Shown here: positions 11,571-23,744 of the stretch, piece by piece | Position numbering within the stretch: the stretch's first letter is position 1 | Layout of the letters: each line of letters begins with the position of its first letter | Position numbers and translations under genes: made by a program | Assembly (NCBI GenBank): GCA_028023455.1 | Contig: JAQFVV010000152.1 | Span: 1,926,001 to 1,990,000 of the forward strand | Source: Epiperipatus broadwayi | Lineage: Eukaryota; Onychophora; Udeonychophora; Euonychophora; Peripatidae | Length of the DNA stretch: 64,000 nucleotides | Direction of reading: 5' to 3' | The notes under the pieces: generated by a model | The model's database searches: none | What the model was told of the DNA's origin: nothing | The model's input: only the letters and a program-made list of their open reading frames with translations

Positions 11571-11734
11571 GTATTTATTTTAACATGCACTTAACATCAA
11601 ACCAAGAAATGAAAGGGGATAAGATCTACAGTCTGTATACCTGAGTTATAATAATTTACTTAATATCCATAATATTTGAACTCATTTTATTATGTTACAA
11701 TGTATCTTTTGATGATACTTTAATTTTGTTACAA

Positions 11735-11752
11735 TGGACACCCAACTGGGGC
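11735..11752 (+). other. E1 primer-binding site
   Basis: TGGACACCCAACTGGGGC lies one base after the 5' LTR terminus, the expected place and TGG start for a tRNA-primed minus-strand site of Ty3/gypsy elements. It is followed by CCTGATAT, a motif also found after the E2 primer site. The tRNA species was not assigned. Confidence 0.7.
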
Positions 11753-12362
11753 CTGATATTTTACCATATACCTGAAAAAGAGAGTCTATAGAATGATAGG
11801 AGATGTGTGGTTAAAAATAAGAGAAACTTTTTTTTAGTAAAATTTTTTTTTTTCAGTAAAATTTTTTTTTTGTTTTGTCTTACAAAATTTTCTTGGCCAA
11901 ACAGTCTTATTTTAGATGATGATGTTTAATATGATTTAATTTTTCATTGATGATGATAAAATGGGTACAGCCATAAAACAGTTTTTTTTTTTTTTTTTAA
12001 ATTTTTTTTATCAATTTTGAAAATAGAGAGGAATATCACAACTTAAGACAAAGGTGAAATAAATAATAGAATTTTTTTTTGTGGAACATTAAAATAATTT
12101 ATTGCCAGATAGGATAGGCATAGTAATAGTGATGGATTATGGAATAGTAGTCTCATGTGTGTTTGGGGAGTTCATTTTGTAAAAAGTCTATGATTTTAGA
12201 GGTTTGATTGGATGGTTGATCGTTGGAGTTTGGTTGGTTAGATTGCAGTTTTGATGATGAGTGGAGAGTTTTGTCATTGCCTTGAGAATGCTATGTATTT
12301 CGTGTAACTTATGAATGATCAAACCTATTCACTGCTCCAACCCAATTTATATGTTATCTTTA

Positions 12363-12610
12363 TTTTATCATGAAGCAGTTAACAGCAGACCTGCCATGAT
12401 ATCAGCCTATAAGTCTCCAAGAGAGAGAGCACGGCATAGTTTTCCAATCAAGTTTATTTATCATGAAGCAGTTAACAGTAGTCCTGCCATGATATCAGCC
12501 TATAAGTCTCCAAGAGAGAGAGCAAGGTTTCGTTTTTGTAGTCTATAATAAGCAGGGCATTCCTTGATACTTGCCACATAAGACTCCAAGAGAGAGAGCA
12601 AGGCATTGTT
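12363..12610 (+). repeat. Tandem repeats in E1 leader, ~94-bp period
   Basis: Unit 1 starts at 12363 and unit 2 at 12457, each with TTTATCATGAAGCAGTTAAC, CCTGCCATGATATCAGCC and TCTCCAAGAGAGAGAGCA. A third, partial copy of the last block lies at 12578-12608. Position between primer site and gag is where retroelement packaging signals usually lie, so a role in RNA packaging is conceivable but unproven. The open frame 12315-12548 is only this repeat read through. Confidence 0.75.
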
Positions 12611-13068
12611 TATCTACTTTAGCCCCTAAGACTTAAAATACATCTTTTATTGCAACAGAGTTTGTTTCATTCAATCAAGGGTTGTGGTAGTTAATAGTGA
12701 TCGAATTGGGATGATCTTCTGAGTGCTCATGATGCATTGTGTGATTATAGTGTTGTGACTGAATTCTTTTATTTATCTCAAGATTGTGAACTGCTAGTCA
12801 TTCTGTGGACTGTCAATATCTGTCGGATTTCTGGAAGAATGGATGAATGTATAATTTGGGCTATTACAGACAGACATGCACTATATAGATTATTGTTGTG
12901 TAGTTCATTAAATAAGGATATTAAAAAATTTTTTTGTTGTATTTGTAAATGCATAATAAGGTAAAAATCAAATCAGTCATTTGGTCAGAATAGGTGTCAG
13001 ACAGGGAGAAGATGTGTGGATTTTTGATGGTCAGGGAAGTACAGATGGGATATATATAGTTTTATAAC

Positions 13069-15189
13069 ATGAGTGAACTAAATTATAGTATGGAAGAGGT
13101 TATGGAAGAGGAAGGTGCCCCAATACCAGGAATCAGTGATCGTTTTCATACTGAAGAAGAGGATGGGGAGGTTTTCTTAAAAACACAAGAGGAAAGAGAG
13201 GAAGTAGAGGAAGATGCCTTTAATGTTAGTAGCAATAATACGGCCTCAAGTGTGGAAGTAGATGAGGAGCCGGAAGTTGGCCAGATTCAGATAGAAAATA
13301 AAGAACTCTCAGACATGAAATTAATGATAATGCAGATGTTCAAAAGTCTAAGAGAAGATAATAAGCAAGGGATGGTAAATCTAAAACAAAAGATAGAGAA
13401 AAATAATAAAAGTATGGTAAATCTAGAACAAAAGATGGAGAAAAATATAGAAAATCTAAGAGAAGAGAGTAAGAAAAGTATAGAAAGTCTAGAACAAAAG
13501 ATAGATCAATCTGTAAAGAAAACTATAGAAAATTTGAGAGAAGATCTAAAAGCAAAGATAGATCAATCTATTGAAAACAACAGCCAAATGATCATAGCCT
13601 TGGAAACTAAGATTGAAAAATCCCATATAGAATACAAGAACAGGTTTACTTCATTAGAGGATAGGATAGAAGGAGTTTGTAGATCTATGGAAGTGGCAAA
13701 ACAGGAGGGCTGTCAGGGGCTGCAGTCATTAAAGGCTCAAGTGGAGCAGTCTATTGAAGAAAATAAGAGAGAGATTGACTTAGTTAGGAATGAGGTCCAT
13801 GGTTTGGTCTCCCAATCCATATCAGAATGCATAGAAAAGAATGCCGAAATAACTTCTGCAGAAATTCATATTAGATTAGAGGAGGTGATAGCCAAAGTGG
13901 ACTCATATAAGGAAGCCACTTTGGGCTGGGTAGATCAAACCATCACTATGAAAAATAGGTTTAGTGGCTTAGAAAAGGAAATACGAGAAGTTAAGGGAAG
14001 CAGGGCCAATGAGTGTGTACAAATTGACCAAAATCTTAGGAAAGAATTGGGGAAACAAATGGATAGCTTTAGGGAGGAGATAGTAAAAAGGGACTAGTCA
14101 AGTTCTTTAGAAGAGGGACCCAGAATGAATCAACATGAATTGGGTGTTATGTTGGAAAAGGTTAAGGAGATCCAGAAGGCCTATGTTGTGGAATACATGA
14201 CCCCCAAGATGGACGATCTCTATCAGAAAATAGGGGAATTAAAAGATCATATTAATGTAGGGCTGCAGGATCAGTCAAACCTAAATTCAGGGCAGAACGA
14301 TGGTAGCATCAGTCCAGATGACTTTAGGGATAGCTCAGAACAGAGTCAGTCAGAGAAAAGGATGCCTACTTTAGGTAAAAATCCACAAGTTAAAAAATTA
14401 GTAGATAGGGCTGACCATACCAGTAAAGATGAATATAGAGTAGGAGGGTCAATGACCTCGAATTTAATTAAAATTAAGGCCTTTAGTGGGGAGAGCAGGG
14501 AGAACCCCTTAGAGTATCTGTATACCTTGGAAGAACTCTTTTCTGTGTGTAGGTTAAATGAACGGGAAAAGTTGGCCATTGCCTGTAACCATCTTTATGC
14601 CTATGCTAAGGAGTGGTGGCGGTCCCTGTTTGATAAGCCCACTACCTTTGGGGATTTTCGCTGTGTTATTCTATCATGCTTCTGGAGTGAAGATAGGCAG
14701 GACCAGGTGCGCTACCAGATCACTCAGGAAAAGTACGGCAGTACCAAGGGCAGCTATACACAATTTTTCCGAGGGCAGGCAGTAAAACTGAAAAGTCTGA
14801 CTGCATTTCCTCTCTCAGAGCACCAGATCCTGAGACTACTCCGACACAATCTACCCTGAAACATTGAGCAAATGCTTATTGCTGCTGATTGTCACAGTAT
14901 AGAGGAAGCATCAGAAATCCTGGATGCTCTGGAGATTTCAGAGATAGATTCAGAGACTAGGCCCAAGAGCACCAAGGATAGGTATAGTTATAATGTCTCT
15001 AGTCTGAATCTAGGTGATCAGACACGTGATCAGAATTTTGGTAGTTATAGATATAGGAATAATTATAGGGCTAGGCCTCCTAATCAATCCTGGGGAGATT
15101 CTGGGGATAGTGTTGTGAAGAAAGTAATTCCTAGAGACAAGCCACCCTCTACCAGTGGTATTACCACAGTGCTGAAAATGCCAAAATGA
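13069..15189 (+). pseudogene. E1 Gag, interrupted by two in-frame stops
   Basis: One reading frame of about 706 codons starts at ATG 13069 (MSELNYSMEEVM) and is broken only by TAG at 14095-14097 and TGA at 14857-14859, with no frameshift. Residues ~1-75 are acidic; ~80-340 form long coiled-coil repeats rich in E, K, N and S (units such as NLREE, SLEQKIDQS). The second segment holds a retrotransposon Gag domain: KAFSGESRENPLEYLYTLEE, then YAKEWWRSLFDKP, then YTQFFRGQAVKLKSL near the C-terminal part of the domain. The tail (14872-15189) is basic and Tyr/Asn-rich but lacks a CCHC knuckle. Gag would form the particle shell. The young LTRs suggest the RNA was packaged by another Gag, or that the stops are read through or very recent. 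Confidence 0.85.
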
Positions 15190-15383
15190 AAAAAATAAAG
15201 ATCTCAAAAGGGACTGAATGTATGTTTGCAATTTTATGCAGACCACCATATGATTTGAAAAAAAAAAAGCCATTCCAAATTACCAAGAAAATAGGAGAGA
15301 ATGCCTTTATGCTTGCTGCTCTTGAGGGAAATAAGGGAACCTATAATGCTAGGAGTTTGATCCCTTATACTTCAGCAGAATAG
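15186..15383 (+). pseudogene. Orphan integrase C-terminal tail (GPY/F-like) of E1
   Basis: A 65-codon frame ends in a stretch matching the end of Ty3/gypsy integrases: PFQITKKIGENAFML followed by NKGTYNARSLIPYTSAE, i.e. the GPY/F module with its closing 'L-x-P-Y'. No RT or integrase catalytic motif (HHCC, D-D-E) precedes it; gag ends 4 bp upstream in another frame. It is therefore the scar of a large internal pol deletion. E2 retains the homologous tail, so the deletion appears inherited by a family rather than private to this copy. The first ~25 codons may be junction sequence. Confidence 0.75.
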
Positions 15384-15550
15384 CCTGGCAAAGATCTCCA
15401 AATAAATTACTTTTAGGTTTTCTAATGAAAAATATATTTACCAGGAGTTAATTTTTTTTTATATATATTATAAGTGTTTATTATTATTAGTGTATTTATT
15501 AGTTAGAATTTTTTTTTATAGTTAAAACAAAAGTGCTGATGATTTTATCC

Positions 15551-15565
15551 GAAGGGGGAGAAAGT
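15551..15565 (+). other. E1 polypurine tract
   Basis: GAAGGGGGAGAAAG directly precedes the TTGTGCC start of the 3' LTR, as required for plus-strand priming. The upstream context ATTTTATCC is shared with E2. Confidence 0.8.
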
Positions 15566-18500
15566 TGTGCCATTACAATTTAGTCACTAGCTAAATTTAT
15601 AGTAATGTGCATGTAGAAAAGGTAAACCAAAAATCATCATCACAATTTTATATAACCATAAAAGAAGCTGTAGGGCATCCAAGTTCAAACCCTACCAGAT
15701 TAAAATCTTAAACACTTTAGACAGAGAGTGGGACAACAATTATATGCTTTATTTGTTTGTGTGTTGATAGAAAGGTAATACACACATTTAAACTATTTAA
15801 TATTTAAATTTTCTGTTAAAAAGCAAAGTTATAATGCATACATATAGGCAATGTATGTGTAAATTATTTAATTGTTTTATATTTCAAATATTAAACATTT
15901 TTAACTTTCTTTAAAACTAACCTATGCTTGATCAATTCTAATATTTTATTCTATACTTTTATTTTGCTTTTCTTTAATTATAATTGGGATTTAAAAGTTA
16001 CAGACTTAATTAAATAATTGGGTTATAATTACTAAGCTAGCAATCATATTATTTAAGGTTAGTTTATGAATGATTTGAAAGAATGAAGGATGTGTGTACA
16101 TTACATACAAAAATTACATTTCCTAAATATTGAAAGAAAAGGAAGTATTAAATCTGTCAAATTATTTTTTTTTGTACAATTGTTTGTTAAAAGAGGAAAT
16201 CTGTTTAATCAGATATCAATCTTTGTAGCAATTTTTTTTTGTAAATGATTGTTTCACTTTGGAAGCTTATAATGAGTCAGAGCTCTAAATTTTGAAATTG
16301 TCTTATCTCAAGATCTATAGAAAGGAAGCTCAAAGATTTGAAGTGTTACCTGGATGTTAAAAAGAAAAAAAAAAGAAAAGAAAGGAAATAAGGATTGAGT
16401 CTATTTTTTTTTTAAACAAAAGTGTCTGGAAAAAGGATTAAACTTTTCAGTTGAAAAATAATGTAGTTGAAAATAAATTACAGATCTAATTAAAACAAAT
16501 TTGTCCAAAAATAGCAAGTGATGCTATCTCTGATTGGTTAAGTTAGTTAAAAATTGGATATAAAAAGCTGTCTTGAATTATTATTAAGATTATTGTGATG
16601 ATTCAGATTATTAAACTATCCAATTGAATGCTGAAAATATAAGAAATGGCAGGCTAGAAAAATTATATGTATGTCCCATTTGCTGGACCATCTGGGGAAG
16701 CTGCACATCACATAGGAAAGAAAAGATGTGTCTAAAATAATATTCTACACCTTTCAACTGACCAGATAAATAAGATGTTTTTAATAGAAGGAAGAAAGCA
16801 TTCACCTGCATTCAAAGAAGATGAATTAATCTACTGATAAATATTAATCATCAAGTCCAAATAATTGTTCCAACAACTGATTTTAAACTCAAGAAAATTT
16901 ACAAATGGGAAAACAACTGCTGTATTTCATCCACATGCTTGACAGGAAGAGAAGAAAAATTAATATAATGATTTCCAAATTATCCACTAAAGCAAATAAC
17001 CTCAATAGAGTCACCATCATCAAATAGTTATACACCTCAAGAAAGAGATTGTTCCCACATAAAACGGAAATGGTAGCTGCAGAAATATAAACCTTATACA
17101 AGACAAGTTTGAACCCTTGGAAATTCGCCACAAACAAAAGATCGGTAATATGACTTTTTATATCTATTTTCTTTATGATATCAGTCTTAAGAAACATTTT
17201 TAGCAATAAAGTGGTATATTTTATTTAAAGAACCTTTAAAGACTATTCAGATCGATTAAAACAAGAATGTCTTACTAAAAATAACTTTGAGCTTCATAAA
17301 TGATCTTGAATGTATAAAAATGATTTGTTTATTAATTTTACAATATTAATGTGTAAAACAATTTTTTTTTTATGGTGTTATGATTTTAGTTTTAACTGAT
17401 ATATTATTATTATTTTGGTTTTTAATAATATTTTGTTATTATGGGATAAAACACGCACATACATAATAATATTTTTATATGTGTATAATTGGGAGTGAAT
17501 GTGAAATAATGAGTAGTATTAGAATATTAGATTATTTTGTTTCAAGTTAAGTATAGCGTTTCAGAGGTAGAAGAGAGGGGGGAGATAATGATTTAAAACT
17601 CTTTTTCTAAAACTTGCTCTTTCAATTTTACTAACATTTTTTTTTTACATTCTATTTACATGTTAGATTTTTAAAGTATGTGTGCTAATGAGCAGATAAT
17701 ATATTTTTTTTTCTTTTCTTAAAATACTTTTCTCATGGAGTGAAAATCATGGTCAATGTGACATCCAACTTAATACAAAATACATTTGAAGGGAAAGGGG
17801 GAAGAACTTAAAATTAATCTGAGGATTGTTATATAATCAATTATTATTATTATTCATGTCAATTTTCATATTTATCTAGAAATTTTTATGTATATGTTAG
17901 AACTGTAGTAATAAATATTAGTTTGTTTTATTAAACGAGGCGTATATATTTCATTAAGTGTAGTCTTTGTTAAGTGTGATTATTCATCATCATCAATGGT
18001 TGAATATTAGTTATTTAAGATATAAGTAAGTATGCTAAAATTAAGCAATAATTATGCATTTCTTTATAAAATTTAGTTTTATGTTTAGGCTTAGTCCTAG
18101 AGCTGTAGTTGAAACCCTTGTCATTATCGTTATTATTATCATCATCATCATCGTCATCAACGTTTTAATTAATGAGCTGTTTAACTGTTTAAAAGGCCAT
18201 AAATAAATATCGATTTTATAATATTTAGTGATTTCTTAGTATTATTATAACCACATCCCATCATCTATTTCATGCAAGGATGAGTGAATTGCCATCCTAA
18301 ATTAGTTATATATAATCTGAGCTAGTGAACTTATAAAAATATTGAAACACATTTGTTATGCTAAGATGTGAGAAATGATTTATGTCTAATATACTCCACT
18401 TTGGTTTAAAGATGTTTTACTTTTACCTAAATATTAGTGCGTATAGTGATATGGCTCAAAAAGCAAAATCTCTCTTTTTTTTTTATTAGAAATAAAGTAC

Positions 18501-18861
18501 CAAAAAGGGATTCAAACCCAGTACATGTAAAAGGTTATTAGATATAACCGTGTCTAGATTCAGATAATCTAGTGGCGCCCTGCTAGACCATATTCACTTA
18601 GTATTTGTTTTAACATGCACTTAACATCAAACCAAGAAATGAAAGGGGATAAGATCTACTGCCTGTATACCTGAGTTATATTTTATTGAATTACTAGTGT
18701 ACTCACTTCATGTGATTTCATATAATACTGGTTATTAATAATATCTTTTGATCATCATTTAATTTTTGAATTAATGATTATTTCTTATATATATTATGAT
18801 CATTCTGTGGACTACTCGGATATGGTAATATCTATTTTTTGATGATACTTTAATTGTTACA
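15566..18861 (+). repeat. E1 3' LTR (3.3 kb)
   Basis: Starts TGTGCC after the polypurine tract and ends TTGTTACA at 18861, followed by ATATATAT that mirrors the 5' flank. It is near identical to the 5' LTR up to 18680, then has about 160 bp (18681-18840) with no counterpart in the 5' LTR, then rejoins at GATGATACTTTAATT. Inverted CCAAT and TATA boxes repeat at about 16530-16568. Confidence 0.88.
16530..16568 (+). promoter_or_regulatory. E1 3' LTR promoter copy
   Basis: The inverted CCAAT box and GATATAAAAAGC are unchanged relative to 9502-9540, so the right LTR could in principle start transcripts into the flank beyond 18861. Confidence 0.4.
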
Positions 18862-19787
18862 ATATATATGCCTAAGGATTTTAATTATTAATTTTTAATG
18901 TGCAATTTCATATTTATTATATAAATAATGAAGTCATATATTTTTTATTCATTATATTTGTTTTGTTCAATTTTATTTAATTTTTTTGCTCTATATATTT
19001 TATTATTTATGGTGTTCTCTATGATTTAAACTTCTGCATTTTCATTGAACTGAACCAGAGTTTAAATAAAAAAATTTTGCAGAAGAAAGTTAGTATGTAA
19101 AGAAATATTTATTTTCAATTTTTTAATTGCAAGTTGATTATTATTAAAATCAATAGTTATATACTTAACTATCACATACATATATGTTCATACCACCTAA
19201 GACTTATATTATTATATAATTGCAATCTAGGTATTGTACCAGTCAGAATTGTATGTTCATGTAACAAGAGCTAGCATCTAGGCAGAAGTACCTCAAATCC
19301 AATCATGTGCAAGATACATAAGTCAGGAACAATCATGAACTCTACCCTATTGCCTATTTTCCAGATCTATAACATTACGAACAACATTTCTGATGATAAC
19401 AAATGAAATTTTATTCATTCCTGTCCCAGAGCAACAGCAGAGAAACAAGAGATCTACAGGTAATGATAATACTATTAGGCTTCAGACCTCCACCCCCAAC
19501 AGAATGAAATAGCTTAACATTATAATTAGACTTTTCATCAAAATTCATTAATAAATCTAAGTTGGCCTGTCAGTGGAAATGAGCTATATATAATGCAATC
19601 TAATTAACGATGTGTATGCATAAATCATAAGGGAAAGCAGACTTAAGTAATAATTATATGGTTAATAATTTATTTATATTAATTAGAAAAATGAATAAAC
19701 AAATAATATACAATTTAATAAACAGTCACGAATCTATTTACCTATAATACTAATAGAATTTTGGTTTTCACCTTTTTGTAAATTCTG

Positions 19788-20788
19788 ATTTGCATATTGA
19801 AGGAATAACATAATAATAGCACGTAAATGAATGATTAAATAATATGCAAATCCGCAATTGAATACGATGATTAAAAAAAAGTACAGATAATCAAAAGATG
19901 TGGCTCAATATGCTAACATGAGATACCAATTTTACCATATTATAAATTGGGATGCTATGATTACTTTATGAAAAATAAATGACCTTAAAAACAGATAAAT
20001 GGAATATAAGTTTCATCAATTTATTACGGTTCATTTGAACCACACATGAAAATATTTTATAAGTTACATTATTCACATAAAACAGTCATTAGACCTTAAA
20101 ATGTTCAGACAGAAAAGTTATTTGTATTTTATTCTATTCTTTTCTGACTAGAGAGGATTTATTTAACATTGTTAGCGCACTTGAACATTGTTTCAATGAG
20201 AGGGCATGTAGCTTAAATAAGCTTTAAAATGACATTCCCTAACTTATAATATAAATGAAAATATGAGATGGATTTTAGAAATCATGGCATTATGTCTTAC
20301 AGATTTAAAACTGGCAAATATGAGAATATTAAACAAGAATTGCAGTGCTGACTAAATCATAATGCTAGAAAAGGTTGAGTTCATTTTAGGACAAATGTTT
20401 CATTAATTATATAAGAATATGAAATGTGCCTGTACATGTGACAGATCAGCATTTGACAAGAGGATGGCGTAGGAATTCCATGGTCTGATTTTCCAGTATT
20501 AACCCATGAAGAGCCCAAATGACCACCTGACAGTATCTTGAAGTCGGTGCTTCCAAACCCCATTCAAGGATATGCCATAAGTAAAATAATCCCGGTCCTC
20601 TGGGTTTTAAGTTTGACAAAGCAAGACAAGGAAATTTCATAACATTATCTAAGCCAAACAACACTAATAATAAAAAATATAAATCAGGTTCTTAATGATG
20701 CTGATATGTGAATTAAGGCTCTCATAATTTAATAGAATCTAGCGTAATGATATGACATAATTTGATCCCTCTTGAAAGGTATGCAAAT
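19788..20788. promoter_or_regulatory. Three octamer (ATGCAAAT) motifs in unique DNA
   Basis: Exact octamers occur at 19788-19795 (minus), 19844-19851 (plus) and 20781-20788 (plus). The first two face each other 49 bp apart. Octamers are sites of POU-domain factors. In AT-rich DNA some chance matches are expected, so this is only a pointer to a possible enhancer. Confidence 0.25.
20446..20664 (-). other. Higher-GC open segment, possible exon or conserved element
   Basis: A 72-codon minus-strand frame with unusually balanced base use (e.g. LKPRGPGLFYLWHILEWGLE) stands in AT-rich DNA. A second overlapping frame (20381-20563) is also open. No family was recognised, there is no clear splice context, and the frame has no partner exons. 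It could be a retro-inserted scrap or a conserved non-coding element. Confidence 0.2.
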
Positions 20789-21339
20789 GACCTTTAATAT
20801 TAGTTAGGATGTCAAGACATAAAAGAAGGAATATTGTTCCCTCCATTAAACAAATATTAATACGCTAACTAGTAATTAATTTCATAAAATAATTACCATG
20901 TCAGATGGCATGATGGTCAAATGATTGACCATATAATAAAAAAAAACATTAAAGGTAGGTCATTAAGTTTACTTTAAAATATAATATGAATATAAAATCA
21001 ATAGTGTGAACATGGTAATACAGTGATATATTAAATGTAGCAGTGAATAATCTGCCACTAAGCAAATAGAATAACTTAAAAATATTATTCAATAGAGCGA
21101 ACTTTTAGTTAGGTAAGAAAGCTTACATTTACGATTTAACATCCCATAATATCAAGGATATCTAATAAGAAAATTTAGGATTGAACTATTAGCATATTAA
21201 ATTAAATCATAAAAAATTTATAATATTGAAATTAAAAGTTTGCCACATTTAAAATATTAAAAATAGAAATTTGTGAAACCCATTAAAGAAATGCATTAAA
21301 AAAACAAAATTATAGATTCGTGCATTAGATTTTTATGAA

Positions 21340-22020
21340 AGAAAGAGAAAGTCATTACTTTATACAATTGTTACAATTAGCATTAAAATGCCATGTTTAA
21401 ATAAAAGAATTACATTACAAAGGATTTAGATTTTAAAATGAAAGTTTTGAAAGAGTTCATATTAGCAGCATGATTAGGATTTATCTTCCATTACTTGATG
21501 TCCATATGGATTGATACATGTAAGGTTATAAAATGAGGAAAATATGATCAGCAATGCAAAGTTTGGAAAAATAATGGCTGGCATCTTGAGATAGTTATTT
21601 CAGCATTTAATTTAGGCAGTTCATAAGTGGAGATGGCAAGTTAGCATAGCAGTATGGAAATAATTTTTGGAGAAGAAAGGGGAAGCAAATTTAGTCCCTC
21701 TACTCTGGATTTATATTTCAAAATTTTGATTGATGTGGATCCGGTCTCCAACACTGATTAAAATGGCGCACCAAGTGCTTAGCCTAAAATTTTGGCTCTA
21801 TTTTTATGTTAGCAAGACCTTCTCAAATATTCTCTCTTTCCACTTGATGAGGCCTGGATGTCCATTAAGTGGCCTGAATGCACCTATTCTTAATTTTCAA
21901 TGATAATGCAACAAGTTTTAGAGAGTATTGTTTTAATCTATTTCAAGGATGGAAATAGATTCAAAAGATATAATTTCCATTAGCATTGTTTGCTAAGGGA
22001 TTTTAATTTATTAATTACCC
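21340..22020. other. Candidate regulatory block
   Basis: Mixed-composition, non-repetitive DNA with a PBX-like TGATTGAT (21727-21734), an NKX-like TTAAGTGG (21865-21872) and TAATTA words, followed by a return to AT-rich filler. It resembles developmental enhancers in texture only. Confidence 0.2.
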
Positions 22021-23744
22021 TTTTTAAATTAAATCTAGAATATTCTTTTATTTATAAGTTTCAGAGTTATTTTAATTACTCTCTAGAACTTTCTTTGGTA
22101 TTGCATCATAAAATAAAATTCATGAACTATAAAATATAAAATAAATATACATAATATTTGATATTTAATTATGAAAACTATTTTTTTTAACTATTTTGAA
22201 CACACATACATTATTATTAAAAGGGAATGGAAATTTAAATATTTCCAACTTAAAATTATTAAATATTCTTACAGTAAAACGTTTAATTTACGAAAGTATA
22301 AAACAAAAGTGGTTTTTTAAAACACTTGTGTGTGTGTCCTTTTGCTCTCTAGTAATTTACACATATATAACTAGGTTTAAACCTCTGATTCAAAGTTTTG
22401 AATCACCAAACAGTGAAGCAAAAATGTGTGTAACATATTTTCCACTTCAGTATGTAGGAAGAATAAACTGGTAATTACTACATAAATGTGCACACTTATC
22501 TAGTGTAAGTAAACACTCCACATAAAATCTCAAATATGCAGATGCAAGATATATTACTCTTAAAAGATATTGATTTCATTCCTAAGGAATTATATGTAGG
22601 GTTTTTTTCATTTAATGTCTTCATCATATTTTTATTGTTCGAATTGTTTTTACATTTTTAAAAGCAATTTTTTTTATTCCATTCTATTTCAGCTGAGCCT
22701 GTAGTCTTTATTAAAGATCTGGAAATATTTTGTATTTTTTATTTTATTTGTCAAATTTCAACTTCAATTATATTTTTAATTTGAAGTCAATATTTGGCAT
22801 ATTATTATGCAATGCAATATAAGAAAATGTTATTCCGTCTCTAGTGACAGCAACAGACTAAGGTAAAACCGAAAAAAACATTTTTTTTTTTCAAAAAAGT
22901 GCAATAAAAATAGTGTATTTAAAGAATATCTCCAGAACAGCTTGAATAAAAAGCATTGATGAGTTTTATTTTATGGAAAATAGTTCTTTTTATAAAGCCA
23001 ATGCTTTTATCTAACCACTGAGTATTTCAATTAGAATTTCAATCAGTTTTTCACTTGGGCTACTATTATCTTTTTTATTCTTTGATGAATTGAATTCTAA
23101 AGCATCATAGTTAGTTCTAGTTGTGACATACAAGTTAATAAATAAGTTTTTTTTATTAATTTCTTTACTTTTACAGATAAAAAAATGCACTTCTATATTT
23201 TTTAACTTTAGTCTTTTAAATCTATTTTCATTATTTTAATTAAAAGACGTTTACTCACTCAAATCCAGGTATTGGTATTGAAGCCATTGTTTTGTAAATA
23301 ATGGTTTTTATTTTTAATATATCATTATCCTTCAATGCATCCACTTTGAGTCTTCCACTGCATCTGTTTTCAATATGCAAAAGTTTTCATGTTGGAATAG
23401 TAATTTATCTTGACGAAGTCCAATAACAAAAACCAATGATTTTCATCTAATTTAATCAAATTAACTATGAATGAAATTTCTTGGAAATGTCTATTAGAAT
23501 AAATTACTATTTCTAATGTATATTGAAGCAGTCAATCTTAGCTTAAGATTGAGCTTCATGTTTCCACCTACTCACCTGTATTCAAACCCTATATCCCATC
23601 CCGCTCCTTTTCCTGTGTATATATATTTATGTATATATTTGAGATGCACACCTAAGTTATAAATTTTAACTTTCAATAACATTTTTATTATTAATAATTT
23701 TATGATTATTAATTCTTTTTTATTAAATTAAAGTACATAGGTGA

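Larger units (their letters stand above)
8538..11733 (+). repeat. E1 5' LTR (3.2 kb)
   Basis: Starts TGTGCCATTACA and ends TTGTTACA just before the primer site. Near identical to 15566-18861 except for a stretch of about 60-85 bp (11651-11710) that does not align to the ~160-bp counterpart in the 3' LTR. A CCAAT-type box and a TATA box lie ~1 kb in, giving a U3 of about 1 kb and a long R/U5. The minus-strand open frames inside (9583-9783, 9861-10178) recur in the 3' LTR only because the LTR is duplicated and have no protein features. Confidence 0.88.
8538..18861 (+). mobile_element. E1: non-autonomous long-LTR Ty3/gypsy-type element (gag only)
   Basis: A complete 10.3-kb element: 5' LTR 8538-11733, primer site 11735, leader with tandem repeats, broken gag 13069-15189, integrase tail to 15383, polypurine tract 15551-15565, 3' LTR 15566-18861, and an ATAT-type target duplication. 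LTRs begin TG and end CA. Protease, RT, RNase H and the integrase catalytic core are absent: gag runs almost directly into the C-terminal tail of integrase. LTRs match at all but roughly a dozen compared positions over 3.1 kb, so insertion was recent, and movement must have used pol proteins in trans. The structure is that of TR-GAG elements known from plants. The same layout recurs in E2. Confidence 0.85.
18862..23744. other. Unique non-coding host DNA between two LTR elements
   Basis: No convincing gene. Open frames (e.g. 22196-22474) are AT-rich and featureless. Parts between about 19,200 and 22,000 have mixed composition and isolated transcription-factor words, unlike the surrounding transposons. 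Near 23,540-23,620 the minus strand carries GGGTTTGAATAC, a weak B-box-like word that may be a SINE scrap. The remaining sequence is AT-rich with nothing recognised. Confidence 0.5.

Noticed and set aside
12315-12548. Leader open frame of E1
   Set aside because: Encodes the tandem repeat; no start context or domain.
19384-19412. CTGATGA...GAAA word as a hammerhead
   Set aside because: No stem II between the two blocks and no stem I strands around them.
22196-22474. 92-codon open frame in unique DNA
   Set aside because: Low-complexity composition, no homologous motif, no splice or promoter support.
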